Source: Undaria pinnatifida
Taxonomy: Eukaryota; Sar; Phaeophyceae; Laminariales; Alariaceae
NCBI GenBank assembly: GCA_012845835.1
Contig: JABAKD010000030.1
Location: 9,647,805 to 9,711,804, forward strand
Direction of reading: 5' to 3'
Length of the DNA: 64,000 nt
The position numbers and the translations under genes were made by a program. Positions 12,501 to 24,400 of the stretch are shown in pieces. Every line of letters begins with the position of its first letter. Within the stretch, counting starts at the first letter, position 1. Below the pieces are notes generated by a model. It was not told the DNA's origin, did no database searches, and saw only the letters and a list, made by a program, of their open reading frames with translations.

Positions 12501-15500
12501 ACTTCCCGTCGTAGCTGCGAGGCGAGATTAAGGTCGAGGTCAAGGTCGAGGCTGTCATATTGTCAGTTTGATACTTCTGACAATTTGCGAGACGAAACAA
12601 AACAGCGCGTCGCCCACAATAGCACCAGCCGTCAACGACGAAAGTTCGGTGTAATCCCAGACCTACAGCAGTAGGCTATTCAAGCGTTGTAAGGTATGGG
12701 TGATATCACATTGGCTAGCGAGGTGCAAAAAAAAAAAAAAACCTCTCAATTCATCGTCCCGGGTTCCCTTGCTTCCTCCACGCACAAGATGGACGGGGCA
12801 GTAAGCCGACAGCCACATGACCACTACTACTCTACTCGCAGAGCACTCGGTTGCCTTACAAGAGGTCCCACAGCTACAACGGGAGGAAGAGGGATACTGT
12901 CACCGTCCGATCACCTGAAATCCACTGCCCGGACGTGCCCCAGGTGTTGCTTCAAGCGGTGAATCAGCACGCCGGTGCCGCTAGACTTGCCGGCATCGCA
13001 GTTAGCCTGGGCCTGAACCAGGTCCCAGACACACAGGTCCGCCTTCACGCCCATGTGGTTCACCTGTATAATGCATCAAGCATATGTGTTCGTTCCCATG
13101 GGGGATCCATAATCCATACAAGGAGTATATACGGGTATTGCAGGTGAGCTTTGTTTAAGCAGAGGCACCAAACATATATAGCACATGCAAAGAGCGACTC
13201 GTGTTCGAGCGTGCACCATCACGGATGAGCTGCGAACCGTGTGCTTGATGTTTAGGCTTTTTCGCTGTGATCATGGATATGTAGCGCTTACTTATCAAGG
13301 ATCAACCTTGACAACCTTGCTTGGTTCAACATTGTATAGCGCAGGGAATTGCGGCATTGCCGGGAACAGCAATAATAGCGTATGGGCGATACATCTTACT
13401 GCCATCACCGATGCCTGGAGCCGTTTCTGATCATCATGCGCTAGGGCAGCAGCGTCGCAGCGCAACCACTACGCAGCGCGGAGTTAGTCGCCAGAAAAGA
13501 CTCCTCACTACCATGCTATTGGCCACCTACATACCAAATAGTTTGTGCCAAATAAGATATGGCTGACATGTGCCTGGCGTGAGTCGGTATCTAGTCTAAA
13601 GAAAAAAGGCAACGTGTGCTTGTTCGTTAGACCCTACAATCGATGCTAGATTGCGATGATACTGTGGTAGCCAACAATATATGGAGATTGGCGGTTACGG
13701 CGTGTGTTGTATGTTTTATGCTATATCGACGGTTGACGGTTCTGCGTCGGTGGCTTGTGTGATCAGATGCTCCTTTACCGGGGATCAACCAACGGATACT
13801 ATACTCATCAAGCCTCTCGACCTCAACGTCGGTTGAGGTACTTTCAGCAGGATTATACGACTACATTAATGCCAGTTTTAGATCCTGTTGATGCCTGCAC
13901 TGCCTGCAGGCGGCGCTGAAGAAGCGACAGCTCCGGTCGTGCCGGAGTTGCATTCAAACAGGATGTCCACGCCCGAGCAATCTTGGAGCTTACTTCGTTG
14001 TGCTCCAAACAAGAACAACAGGAGGGTAGGCCTTGCAGGCTTTGCCAAATTGAGTCAGGTAGTGCCAGATAAGGCAAAACTGATCCTGCGAGCGGGTTCG
14101 TCGATGGCGGGCCTGTACAGGGAAACGCCGAGAAAGCATCGAGCTACGCAGGGGATCAAGAGCAACAGCAGCTGCCGCAAGACATTGGACCCTTAGGGGA
14201 TCAGCCTCAAGACACGGGATGATTAGACGCGTACGCGCTGGCGGTGAGTCCCAGGAGGTGCCGGGTGCTAGAAGGGCAGCCTTTGCCCCAGACGGGTTGT
14301 GTGGGCTGAAATCCACTTTGCCAAAATTGGTTACAAAAACTAGTTTTCTCGAATGGTCTCCAGATATCACGCAGCGTGCGAGAACGAACAACAGCATCAG
14401 AGGCCTGGTTGGTGCGACGAACTAGACCTCTGATGCTGTTGTGGGTACTCGTATACTACGTGATAGCTCGAGACCATCCGAGATAACTAGTCGACCAAAA
14501 CGGTTTTCAACCTACCTACGCCGTCTGGGGCTAAGCCTGCCCGTCTAGCAACCGGCACCTCCTGGGACTTACCGCGAGCGCGTACGCGTCTAACCATCCC
14601 AGTGCCTTGATGGCTGGTCTAGTGCTGGTCCAACCTCTTGCGGCAGCTGCTGCTGTTCTTGATCGCCAGGGTAGATCAATGTAATAGGAAGGCCTGATAC
14701 AGACATAGGTCACTGCAGGTCTCTCTACTCAGCAGGCTCCACGAATTTCACACAAGTGTGTATCCTTAGAAAAGCTCTTTGGATTATTCCTTGTGTCACG
14801 GGTCACGGAAGAACTGAGCGGTATGCGCGAGTAGAGGCATTTTCATCATCCCTTTTTCCTTATACGCACACGCGTTCAAATAATGTGAAACCCGCGTTAT
14901 CCCAAACCCATATCCCATATCCTGGATCCTAAGCCTCTGCCAAGCTCCCAGGTCAATACCATAACACTAGCCCACCCTAATGAGCAGTATATGCAGAAGT
15001 ATGGAAGATTAGGGGAAACACCGGTCCCACGATCTAGAACATGACTCGAAGATGCGGCTCTTCCAACACCCACTCCCACATCTCTACCCTGCGAGGCTAC
15101 GAAGCCTCAGGAAAAGAGCTAAAAATAGAAAACAGAAAACAGAGAACAGAAAACGAAAGACGGGAAACAAAATACAGAAAACCTAGTTGTAAAGACGGGA
15201 CCGGCAGACGCACATACTGGATCCTAAGCCTTGCTACACTCCCAGGGCAATACCATACTATTGATGCTTTCTCGGCGTTTCCCTATACAGGCCCGCCGTC
15301 AACGCACATGTTTGCAGGGTCGGTAGCGCTTTCTCTGGCACCGCCTGACTCCTCTGGCAAAAACCCAACGTCGGTCGAGCTACCTTCGGCAGGATTATAT
15401 GAATGCGATTCGTGACATTAAGGTGCACATTCCCTGGAGGAAGGATGTCCGTGGCTTACCCCCAACCGTGCATCACCGCCACCAGTACATTGTTCAAGTT

Positions 15501-15862
15501 CAACAAGATACGACGCGCAACATCACCCTGCTGCAATTTTGTATTTTTGGCGCTCATGCACAGAGTTTCTGCATCTATCAGTTTTGTAATTGTACCCACG
15601 CGCTCATTCGGTCGTCGAATACTGACAGCCCTTCTAACGCAACCGCATTCTCGTTCAATCGCTCCGATTAACACACCCACCTGTCCAGAGACGATGCGCG
15701 AGCCATCGCAGGTCATGGCGACACACGATATGTCGGCGGTGTGCCCTTCCAAGAACGCCTGCTTGTTTTTACCCGCCATGCTCCGCACCACTAAGATGGA
15801 CCCAAGAGGGTATACCATGTAGCCGCCACAGGGGGTAAGTTTCATGCCTCCTAGCACCTTGC
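9409..15862 (-). CDS. CFAP52: CFAP52 (WDR16) ciliary WD40 protein, gene span with seven exons
   Basis: This gene encodes the cilia- and flagella-associated WD40 protein CFAP52, a microtubule inner protein of axonemal doublets. Seven exons, read right to left, join in frame with GT-AG introns: 15862-15681, 13063-12915, 12514-12304, 11748-11608, 10935-10762, 10067-9970 and 9577-9409. The joined product follows the family's order block by block: MVYPLGS, EGHTADISC, IVSGQ, GVKADLCVWDL, YFASLGGQDDNSVVIW, CGSPAA, FVTAGN..LRVW, GTRTGDVLKF, VCPGNKGFFVGT, CHFARVNDVIFPAG and DIRVWN..LRQELLRI. It covers roughly the first three fifths of the ~620-residue family protein. The extreme N-terminus is only tentative (16036-16086), and no exon for the last five or so WD blades appears in the 9.4 kb to the left edge. 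The gene may continue beyond the window through a very long intron, or may be broken. Identification is from memory of the family; the splice phases are read directly. Confidence 0.9.
9970..10067 (-). CDS. CFAP52: CFAP52 exon f
   Basis: The acceptor is CCGTCAACAG|GTCGCG. The exon encodes VAGKQCELMGAVTSIAVCPG then NKGFFVGTSLAN and ends phase 2 at GCAAACAG|GTGCATG. It matches the family's QLQGGITSI.....FLVGT segment. Confidence 0.87.
10762..10935 (-). CDS. CFAP52: CFAP52 exon e
   Basis: The acceptor is CTATCCATGCAG|TACTTC, phase 0. It encodes YFNDPDTIRPTLASYSLEKF, then GKGVRSVCCVLNPDTGNTNT, LVGGGDGTVSFINQSLNK. The donor is AACAAG|GTCGGG. The stretch aligns with the family's KDKFSLGV..I.CL...L.VGSG.G segment. 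Confidence 0.85.
11608..11748 (-). CDS. CFAP52: CFAP52 exon d
   Basis: The acceptor is TTTTCCCGAAG|GTGCAC (phase 0). The exon encodes VHAVDAQMGGMRRAIECISI, then DDDKHAYCGTRTGDVLKFKI, ending at ATCCGG|GTATGA. The aspartate run followed by a GT.TGD.LK motif is the expected fourth/fifth blade junction of the family. Confidence 0.9.
12304..12514 (-). CDS. CFAP52: CFAP52 exon c
   Basis: The acceptor is CCTCGCAG|CTACGAC. The split serine codon AG+C joins exon b to give AVDF-S-YDGKYFASLGG. The exon encodes DDNSVVIWETETGRAVCGSP and then the next blade ending HLRVWQVDVSIPK. The donor is CCCAAG|GTCAGA, phase 0. The CGSPAA motif after the IW dipeptide is a distinctive CFAP52 landmark. Confidence 0.92.
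12915..13063 (-). CDS. CFAP52: CFAP52 exon b
   Basis: The exon follows TATACAG and encodes VNHMGVKADLCVWDLVQAQ.., then HLGHVRAVDF, ending phase 2 at TTTCAG|GTGATC. Joined to exon a it gives SGQ-VNHMGVKADLCVWD, which matches the family's SGQVTFMGFKADI.LWD pattern. The middle part (about residues 20-34) is slightly longer and more serine/glycine-rich than I recall for animal homologues. Confidence 0.88.
14150..14680. repeat. Fold-back in a CFAP52 intron
   Basis: The ~150-bp arm at 14155-14310 is repeated inverted at 14515-14675; both include AGACGCGTACGCGCT and TCCCAGGAGGTGCCGG. A nested smaller hairpin (ACAGCATCAGAGG..CCTCTGATGCTGT) occupies the loop at 14391-14441. No coding content. Confidence 0.8.
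15681..15862 (-). CDS. CFAP52: CFAP52 exon a (first confidently placed exon)
   Basis: The exon encodes GKVLGGMKLTPCGGYMVYPL followed by an EGHTADISC..DGSRIVSGQ stretch, the first WD blade of CFAP52. The donor is CTGGACAG|GTGGGT. The chosen acceptor follows a pyrimidine-rich CCCTCCGGCAG at 15863 and leaves a glycine codon split after its first base. An open frame continues upstream to 16031, so the 5' limit is less certain than the 3' one. Confidence 0.85.
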
Positions 15863-16035
15863 CTGCCGGAGGGAACCGATACTTTGGGTCAGTAGGTATG
15901 TGCGGAGACATACCTCGTGTGTGTGGCACGTCCGCATTGCAAGCTTGCAAGAACATGTGATGACATCTAGAGTTAAGAACGCCTGTTATCTGTTTAGACA
16001 CCCGCGGTCTCTTACTGCTTAGCTGCGCCATTAGC

Positions 16036-16086
16036 CATCAAACTTCACAACAAGGGGATCCTTTATATGTTTTCGTTTGAATGTAC
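16036..16086 (-). CDS. Tentative CFAP52 5' exon with a GC donor
   Basis: A 51-base open segment follows GGATACAG and encodes TFKRKHIKDPLVVKFDG. Its last base would complete the split glycine of exon a, giving VKFDG-KVLGG, which resembles the family's IGFNG-HVPTG. The junction would be TTTGATG|GCTAAT, a poor non-canonical GC donor, so this is only a candidate. No start codon is assigned. Confidence 0.25.
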
Positions 16087-16583
16087 CTGTATCCTGTTTT
16101 TCTTTCGGGGGGCCGGGGTGTGATGCTTCAGATACCAATGGTTGACCTCGGGACGACGACGGCCGCTGCTTTACAAACTTGTTTTTAAGACGTGGAAGTT
16201 CGACAGCGGTGGCGTACGTGCCGCACGAGCTGCCCAGCAAAGCACGACAGATCAAGCAATGTGGATGGCGGGGGAGGGAGATCTGAGGGCTTGCGCCATG
16301 GACAAGTAACACGGCAGAGATCGCTCGGGTCCGGGATATGCCTGCCCGGTAGTCGCGCGTTCGGGCTGCCAAAGGCGTGCACTACGGCGCGTACTACTTT
16401 CCCACTACATAACTGCGTCATGTATCATATGATACGCACAGTACTACAGTTAGTACTCATTCCTTCCCCACGCCAGATGTCACCTCTGGCATATTCTCCT
16501 CCACCTCTCAGCCATCCTCAGTCCTTAGCTCTTAGTTGCTAACCGAAAAATACTTACGCCAAAAATAAATATGGATCTTTGGT

Positions 16584-16655
16584 ATTATGGTCAATGGTCA
16601 AAACCACAGACTGTTGAGTTTGAGGACGTGAGTTCGAGCCTTGCAGAGTCGCCTT
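16584..16655 (+). repeat. tRNA-like SINE head
   Basis: TGGTCAATGGTC and GAGTTCGAGCCTT have A/B-box spacing and are followed by a T-rich stretch (16655-16700). No cloverleaf with paired acceptor is apparent. Confidence 0.35.
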
Positions 16656-16744
16656 TTAATTTTTACTTTTTTAACGTTTTTAAACCTTTTTTTTTCATTA
16701 CTCACAGCTGATATTTATTATTTTTAAATAAAAAATATTGCAAA

Positions 16745-16795
16745 TACGTCAGCTGTGAGTGCGACAAATTCAGGGTCTCGATACTCATCTTTGAA
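16745..16795 (-). repeat. Solo family II terminus
   Basis: TACGTCAGCTGTGAGTGCGA then GATACTCATCTTTG matches the family II end. It lies in the AT-rich spacer upstream of CFAP52. Confidence 0.5.
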
Positions 16796-18199
16796 GAAAA
16801 CTGCATGATAATTGGCTGCTCGTTTGTAATAATATTTGAATAGATATGTATACGAGATTCCCCTTCGGGATGCGGGTAACGTGAAATCCCGGGGGCGGCG
16901 CAAGGCGAAAAGGGAGACACGTATTAATATGTTTTCACCTATAATGGTGTTACGCGTACTCACATAGATAAACCTCACTGCTCTTCTTAGAGCAAACGTG
17001 TGGCATGAGCTAGTGCATTGCTCCAAATAAAGAGTAGTACTAGTACTCAGCGGGAAGAGTGTGATAGAGGTGGGTGCACGTTGTACTGCTGTACGCGCAA
17101 ACGAATTATTAGTGGTCAGGGGATGCTGTGTACCGTGCGTGGAATAGTGTTCGTTGATATATAGTACGTCACATGCGTTTGCACTGGGTGGTAATGGATA
17201 AGGTTGACCAGCCAATGCCAGTCGCTCTTGGATGTTGTACAATAATTAATTGGTTGGCGGCGACAATTCGGTATGTGCGGCGTACGTGGTAGGATTTTCC
17301 ATGAGTTGGAGGTAGTGTTCAACGATTTGGTACTGTTGTGTTTGAGAGGAACCGAAACCTTGATGTACTCCTCGTTTATTCCCGTAGAAAGTAGAGCTAG
17401 ATCGATAGTGTTCCCGCCTGAACCCGCCACTACTACTTGATGTATGGGGTCAGAAATGCATGTGTGTATGATATGTGTGTACGATAATAGCAACAGACCT
17501 AGAACCGATCGACCCAGCCAATCAGATGGCGTCCTGGGCGCGTGGCGAACGCTGAAATAGAACTGTACCCGATTTTGGCCACAGCAGCACCGTGTATATA
17601 GCTGAGTTTGGCTATCGCTAACAAGGATTATATATCCTTGAGTCCTATCCATGGTTCCATTCTGCCCAAAAAAAAATGTTTGGCCTGGTCGAGACCCGCG
17701 TGCGTGCTGCGCTCGCGATGCCTGCCACCCTCGCCGCGCCGGGCGTCACCTTCCAAGCTTTCCCCGCTCTATATCCCTGTGAGCCTCGTCTCCCGCGCGG
17801 AGAGATGCAAGACGTGCCCTGTGGCGCTCGTTCCAACACTCGGCTGCTCCCGGCCTCTACCTCTCAGCCTCCTCCTGCTGGCATCCGCTCTGTCCGGAAA
17901 CATAATACCGGGATATGTCTTTGTGTTCAAGTAAAAATGGTCCTTACATTCGGACAGGCCTAGTTACCCCGCAAGAGAAAAATAAACACACCCGGTCAAC
18001 CACGCCCACAGACTCCTTCGCTCCTGCCTAGAAGAGCGGCCGCCCGCGCGGCGGGAGAGCGCAGGCCGGTTTACCTTTGTCTGCACCCATGCCCACGCAC
18101 CCACGTCGAGATCCGGGGCCGAAACGGCCCAGGGCGGCGCGCCCCCAAACCCCACACTAATCCGATTAACATGTCACATGTGTACTGTTGCTACCACTC

Positions 18200-18300
18200 C
18201 TGTACGTTGCTGCTACTGCTGCTGTTGTGCTGCTGCTGAGGTTAATTTAGCCCGGGCGGTTGCTGCTACTGCTGCTGTGCTGCTGCTGAGGTTAGTTGAG
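18200..18300 (+). repeat. Tandem CTG-rich duplication
   Basis: Two ~60-bp units of TGCTGCTACTGCTGCTG..TGCTGCTGCTGAGGTTA sit head to tail. Confidence 0.85.
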
Positions 18301-18982
18301 TAGCGGGCCATTTTTTGACGAACAAAACAACGAAGAACAAAAAATTGTAAAATTTGTATCATAATGTCAAAATTTGAAAAACAATTTGGCGTGTTCCAAG
18401 TGACCTGCTCGTCTCGGGGAGGCGGAACGCAATCCCTTGCCAAATAGAGCCAGCGAAGCGACATTTAATGCGCCGAGCGCCGCCACGGAACTCGGCCGAG
18501 ATTCAGACATGCTTCATAATGTACCCATGGCAGGCTAGCTTGCCCCGCGTTCGAAAGTGCGAGAAGAAACACTCGGCCGCGGGAGAGCAGCGAGCCAAAA
18601 AAACGAAGATCGTATTTTACATATACATACAAGGTTCCCCTCCGGGAAGTGCTCAGGGAAGTGGTGCAAGAACGAAATCCAAGCATCCAACATCTGACTG
18701 CCTGTGGGCAAATACGATGTACCTGGTGGCAGTGAAAACTATGTTCTTGTCCGCAGCTCGAGTGAAGTGTGGGGAAGCGCCATCCCGGGGACGGTTCTCT
18801 CTTTCCCCGTCGTGGTGGAGAACCGTAAATAAGTGGTATTACCATCAGCACGTGTACAGCACGAGTACGATGAGGACTTTCTGTACGGGCGACTCTTATA
18901 TGCAGTAACATCTTCGTGGTGGAAAATAAATGGACGAAACGTGGATTTTCAACCGGCAAACAAGGAAAATCAGCAGCTGTTC

Positions 18983-19116
18983 GCGCGCGGTCTTTTTGTC
19001 GTGGTTTTGTTTTTCTTCGTTTCATACGTATGGGAATCAGCCATTAATACGCGCGCGGTCTTTTTGTCGTGGTTTTGTTTTTTTTCGTTTCATACGTATG
19101 GGAATCAGCCATTAAT
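18983..19116 (+). repeat. Two 68-bp tandem units
   Basis: GCGCGCGGTCTTTTTGTCGT starts both units (18983 and 19051). Each ends GGAATCAGCCATTAAT. They are identical apart from one or two bases. Confidence 0.9.
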
Positions 19117-19727
19117 TTCAGAATAGGTACTCTGCTTGTCTTGTTGAGCCAGATTTTTAACTCCACGACGAGTGATCCACGCCAGGATGGACAATCATCC
19201 CCCTTCACCATCTCGTCGCAGAAAGTGCACGGAATGAGGAACGGAGACAGAGAAGCCCTTTCTCATGGAGCGTCAGCGCCTGCATCCACTGCTGTTTGAT
19301 TTTTAGAGTAAAAACAAATCACGCTGGATTGTTTTGATCGTCGTACGATTCGAAATTGTCCCCTCTAGGAGACGAATTTACTTTGCCTACGAAGTTCGAG
19401 TCCGAACCAACGCATCGGTTTGCTGCTATATGTATACTGCTCTAATGCTGTATGTAACACATAAGCCACAGCAGCAGCACACCACGTGGGAATATGCCAC
19501 ACGCGCATGATGATATTGCCTGCTGTTGCATGTGCTTCTGGGCACGGTTGTAGCCTTTTCTGTGTTATCTGCATTTTCACTGTTGTCTTCTCATGGTCGC
19601 GTGGGAGAAGAACAAATTGATGATCGTAAATATAAAGAACCATTGAAGGAAAATTCTCAAAAAAAACGTTCCTAATATTTTCGTCCAGAACGGCGATACC
19701 GCCCACAGCAGCAGCAAAAGATGGGCA

Positions 19728-20329
19728 CAGTAGCGGCTACGGTTTAAGAGAGGGTCGTGCGCGCCTGATTTTTCTCTCTTAAATCGGGACTTCTCTTATA
19801 TCGCATTGGCTACGATATGAAAGAGTATTACCTTAAACCGTATCTCGATATGAGAGAATAATTCTCTAATATCATAGCCAAAACGAGCGGCCTTGGAAGA
19901 GACGCTGTCGTCCCAACCAACTGCCAGGTAGTTTGTAGAGAGTGTATTGTTCATGCCACACAACGTAACCCGCGTGCGCATCCTGAGCTGGCTCAACTTA
20001 CTGCTGTTCGTCTGTTGTTTGCCGGGCAACATGGACCCACCTCACGCATGCTGGGAAACTTAGTTACATTTCGTGTGACGACACGTGGATTAAACCTCAA
20101 TCACTTGTTCACGCGTTTTTTCTGGTGTCTGCAGCTGTGTGGGTGTGTGTTCGTCTGTTGATGTGTGTGGTGGCTGCGCGACTCTTCCAGAAAAAGTCCG
20201 ATTTAAGAGAAAATCTCCGAAAGAAGACCAATTCTCTCTTAAATCGACTTTGGTCGTGTCACGCCAGTTTGACTCTCTTAAATCCGTACTTTCTCTTGAA
20301 CATTTTCCCTTAAACCGTAGCCGCTACTG
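19728..20329 (+). mobile_element. 602-bp TIR element (family I), diverged copy A
   Basis: The termini CAGTAGCGGCTACGGTTTAA and ..CCGTAGCCGCTACTG are identical to copies B and C, and subterminal TTAAGAGA motifs are abundant, but the interior differs and lacks the Cys-rich frame. The flanks are CA on each side rather than TA. Confidence 0.85.
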
Positions 20330-20559
20330 CACTCGATTACAGATACGAAGCAGGCCCCGAAAAAATCAACTAGCCACAGCAGAACGGTGCAGATGGATGT
20401 GCCACACACGCACGGTATTGCCTGCTGGTGCTGCTGGGCGGAAGTTTTTTTAACGTTGTGCTCTTTGAGTGTTGGCTGTGTTCATGAGAGGGCAAAAACA
20501 TACCGAACCTTTACCTCTGGATCTGGCACGCGCGCATAATGTGCACATATTTTTGGGTT

Positions 20560-20670
20560 TGCATCAAAGGGATGCGTAAAGTCAATCTCCGGATCCCCGG
20601 GGGGACGCGTAAACCCAATCCCCGGGGGGATGCGGAAACGCCATCCCCAGGGATGCTGCGGAAACCCGAG
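20560..20670 (+). repeat. GGATGCGNAAA/CCCCGGGG tandem words
   Basis: Four imperfect ~30-bp units of GGGATGCGTAAA..CCCCGGGGGG occur here. Non-coding. Confidence 0.7.
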
Positions 20671-21464
20671 AATTTACCTTAATCCATGCCCAAGGCCAAA
20701 CTAGTTTAAAAGACTTGCCACGCGCGACTCACTGCACGGATCGCGCCCAAACCTCCGGCAACGTGACCCCAACGGTCGAATTGTGCCCACCCCGTCCGAC
20801 GTTTCGGATAAAAGTGCGAGCACGAAGAGATGTGTCCGAAAAAAAAATATGACAAGTATACGCATGCATAATATGGCTTCTACGTATATAGTCTAGACTA
20901 TGGATGTTGCCTTGTTTACACATATAGATATGTTTTGTTTCCGTCTTTCTTTTTTGCTCGTTCCAGGCAGGAATTGTTCTGGTTTTTCATTTTAGGCTTT
21001 GTTTCCTATTTTCTTATTTGGCTTGGATTTTGCTATGTTGTTTGTACTGTGTTACTCGTACCCGGTACACTGGTACCAGGTACCATATACTCCATTTGCT
21101 TTCCTCTGCTGTTCATGTGGGATTGGGTTTGGTTTGAATTATTTGTTTCACAGCCGTTCGTACGAGTGTTTTTTGTCCCCTTTCTCTTTGTTTGAAAGCA
21201 CAGTATAATGATGAACCCACGGCAACAACTGCTTCTGCGCACAGAGTACGAGAAGGCTTTTCTGCACCACTTAGCTCTCGGCATTCGAAAGTCGCCCACT
21301 GCACCCGATCGTGAACGTCCTCCGCCCTCTGTTTGCTTTATACTCTGTTCTATCTGCTTCCTTGAGCGAGCGCAGCGGGCGGTGTATAGCGGGCGGCGTA
21401 TAGCTACCCGCGGAGCGCAGCCTTATAGTTCGTACTCGTATTACTGCAGAAAAGAGAGGTACCG
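20671..21464. other. No gene seen
   Basis: T-rich sequence with CGTACCCGGTACACTGGTACC palindromic words at about 21058-21085. No coding frame is supported. Confidence 0.6.
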
Positions 21465-24400
21465 TATAACACGGAAGAAAGCACACACCCCTTAGATAAC
21501 CCCCCCCCCCTACATGAGCACACCCGGTGATATATTGTATGTTTCCTTTTTCGACCATCACTTTATTACCGGGTGTACTTTGAATACCACACCCCCTACG
21601 GGGAACGCCTGAAAATAGTACCAAACTCCAAATTATCACACCGTCTGGGGGATACCATTCACCCGCAACGGGCACAGGTTTGGACACTAGCATGGAGGCA
21701 ACAACAGCTGTGCCCCATCACAGTGATCCGAACGAGTCTGCGGCCCCAACCCCACCGATACCTGCTGCTGGTTACGATCTATATTGGCATGGTGCACGAA
21801 AACTAGTACGCGTTACCGGTGGTACGGGTATTACCGGTAAATTTGTTGTGGTGGCGCATCTCCGTGAAAAATAACACAACTTTATTTGTGAACTACTGCT
21901 GCCTGTAGCTTGTGATATACGAACATATTAGCGCAGGTGACATACGATATCGGTGCTTTTCTGCAGGGGTTGAGAATGAGTACCGGTAGGTTTGAATGGT
22001 CCTCGGGTGATGCCGCTACCGGTACCTGTAGAACCGGCAAGCAGTATCGGTAATATGATTATGTGCGTCCCTCCTTTCCTCGATTGTTCCTCCTTCATTT
22101 TGCCGTTCGTTTCGGTTTCGCTTGTTTGTGTTTTTTTCTCATTTGATTTGATATTTTCAGTGGTAATACCGGTGCACGTCAACAAACAACCAGCGCGCAC
22201 TGCGGTGGTAACGGTACGATACTGCTGTTGTTGTGCTGGGTTCGGGCTAGAAAAAAAGGGTTCAGATCAAAAGATGTCCGCAGACGATTTAGCAGTGGGA
22301 CAAGGCCTTTGACGTGCAATTGGCGGGAGACTCACCATTGAATACCGGTATGTTCGCAGTACCGGTAACTGTTTTCCGGTATCGCAGCAAGGTGGGGATT
22401 TTTGCTTTCTTGCCCGGGTTTCAAACGTGTGCCTTACCATCACCGGCCTTGCGTGATAATGGAAACAAAATCTGGTTTCAAGCCTGTACCACCCATGTGT
22501 TAGCACACCCCTTGTTATCACACCCCTTGCAATCTTGCCGCGGTCTGTTCACTCTCCCTAGCAATCATTGATACCGTTAGCACACCCCCTCGTTAGCACG
22601 CCCCCTGTAATCTGCTCGGGGTTTGTTCACACTCTATAGCAATCGTTAACAACGTTAGCACACCCACTCAATACCACACGCTCTCCTTACCACACCCCGG
22701 ACAATAGCCTATTGAATATGCCTATTCAATGTCAATAGGTTGGGGTATTGCGTATCGATACCTATTGACACCTTCGATAGGTATACGGATTTGTCGATCG
22801 ATATCCAGTGTTTGGACCAATAAGTCCAGATAAATTGGTACAATAGGTTAGTGTTCTTAAGATAGGTGTGTGAATCTGTCTATCGATACCTATTTCTTCA
22901 ACCGATAGGTTATGATATATCGGCACAATAGGCTATTATTCTTACAATAGTTATGTCACACTGTCGATCGATACCTATTACTGTGACCAATAGGTACGTG
23001 AAAGTGTCGATCGATATCTATTGTGTGACTAATAGGTATGTGAAATTGTCGATCGATACCTATTGCTATGAGCAGTAGGCATAAAGACCTGCACAGTAGT
23101 CGATCACGTATTGAGTACGCCTCTTGGTCTGTACACAAGTTGGTGTATCGAGTATCGATTAATGGAATATCGATACGTATTGTTGTAATTTTTTACCTCC
23201 GACAATATGTTGGCGTCGATGCCGTTCCGATGTAAATCGAATATCCTTCCATAAAGCAGTGGTATCTATGAAGTCGAATAATCCCTCCGTAAAGCAGTGG
23301 TATATTCTGCCAACCATCTCCTCATTTCCTTTCCCCACATCTTCGCCTTTTATCTACTGCTTCCTTTCCTTATATGTCGATTGAAATCCTCACAAGCCTA
23401 TCGATTAATTGAAACGTATTTAAATACCAGGTGTTGTCGTACATCTGCTGTTCTGAAACAAAAGGCAAGAAGTAGGTCAATGTAAATATTATTGCTATCA
23501 TCCAAGGTATTCATTCAAACAATAGCCTGGGGTATACGGTACGTATAGGTATGTTCTAAGCAGTACGAGGGTATACATTTACAAGCAGTAGTAGGTATCG
23601 ATGGAAACCCTTGCACATATGTCGTTAAATCGTCAGTAGGTATCGATCGATACCCTTGATAACTTATTAAACTGGGCAATAGGCATCGATCGATACCCTT
23701 GCAAACCTTCTACATTGAGCAATAGATATCGATCGATATCATCGCACACCTATCGCTTTAACCAATAGGTATTGAGTGGTGACGATAAAAACCAAGGTAT
23801 TGTTCGAACGATAGCCGGTTGGGAGTCATTGTCAAATTATGTTGGTGCCCAAGATATCTATCGATGTAAACCTTCGCAAGCATATCGGTCGCACAATAGG
23901 CTATTGTGGCCACTGCCCTAACCCTATTGTTGCTTACAATACCTATCGATATGCCCCGAAGACAAACTATTGTGCCCCGAGATAGGTATCGACCCTCATA
24001 GTTGCCGATCTAATGTTGGCCCAATAGCCTAGTCGGTAGGGTAATATCCAGGGTAAAAGAAGGAACTGAACGGTTCACAAACAGGTCGCTCTGAAACACT
24101 GCAGGCTTGACCTTCGCATCGAGCACACACAATTAGTAATCACCACATTGTTGTTTAGATCGCCCACCTTGAGCTTCTTAGGGCGCAAGAAGGACAGACA
24201 GCGCCGTTTTCGGGGATTCTCCGCTAGGCTGGAGGGGCGTGCGGCGCGGATGATGAATGGCGAAGTAGAGTTGATTGTACCTAGGCGGGCCGTCTTCGAG
24301 CGCCTTTGCTCTCCAAGACTGAAACAAAAAAATGGCGAAAGGTCTACGTACCGATACCTATCATCCGAAACAATAGAATGATAAAATGTCTGTCAATACC

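Larger units (their letters stand above)
16087..18199. other. Upstream of CFAP52, no gene supported
   Basis: AT-rich spacer with a SINE head (16584), a family II end and a hairpin GATTCCCCTTCGGGATGCGG near 16856. GC-rich patches at 17690-17880 and 18010-18140 have open frames and possible donors (ACAAAG|GTAAAC on minus at 18075), but no recognisable product. Confidence 0.5.

Noticed and set aside
17676-17963. 95-codon GC-rich plus-strand ORF near CFAP52
   Set aside because: It was considered as an unknown exon or an N-terminal CFAP52 exon, but it is on the wrong strand for CFAP52 and matches no family.
18465-19025. 186-codon minus-strand ORF
   Set aside because: It has no recognisable domain, crosses the 68-bp tandem repeat and lacks splice context. 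Left unannotated.
22956-23138. Tandem DRXFHVPIGH-like peptide in the palindrome field
   Set aside because: It arises from the ~57-bp repeat spacing. There is no independent coding evidence.
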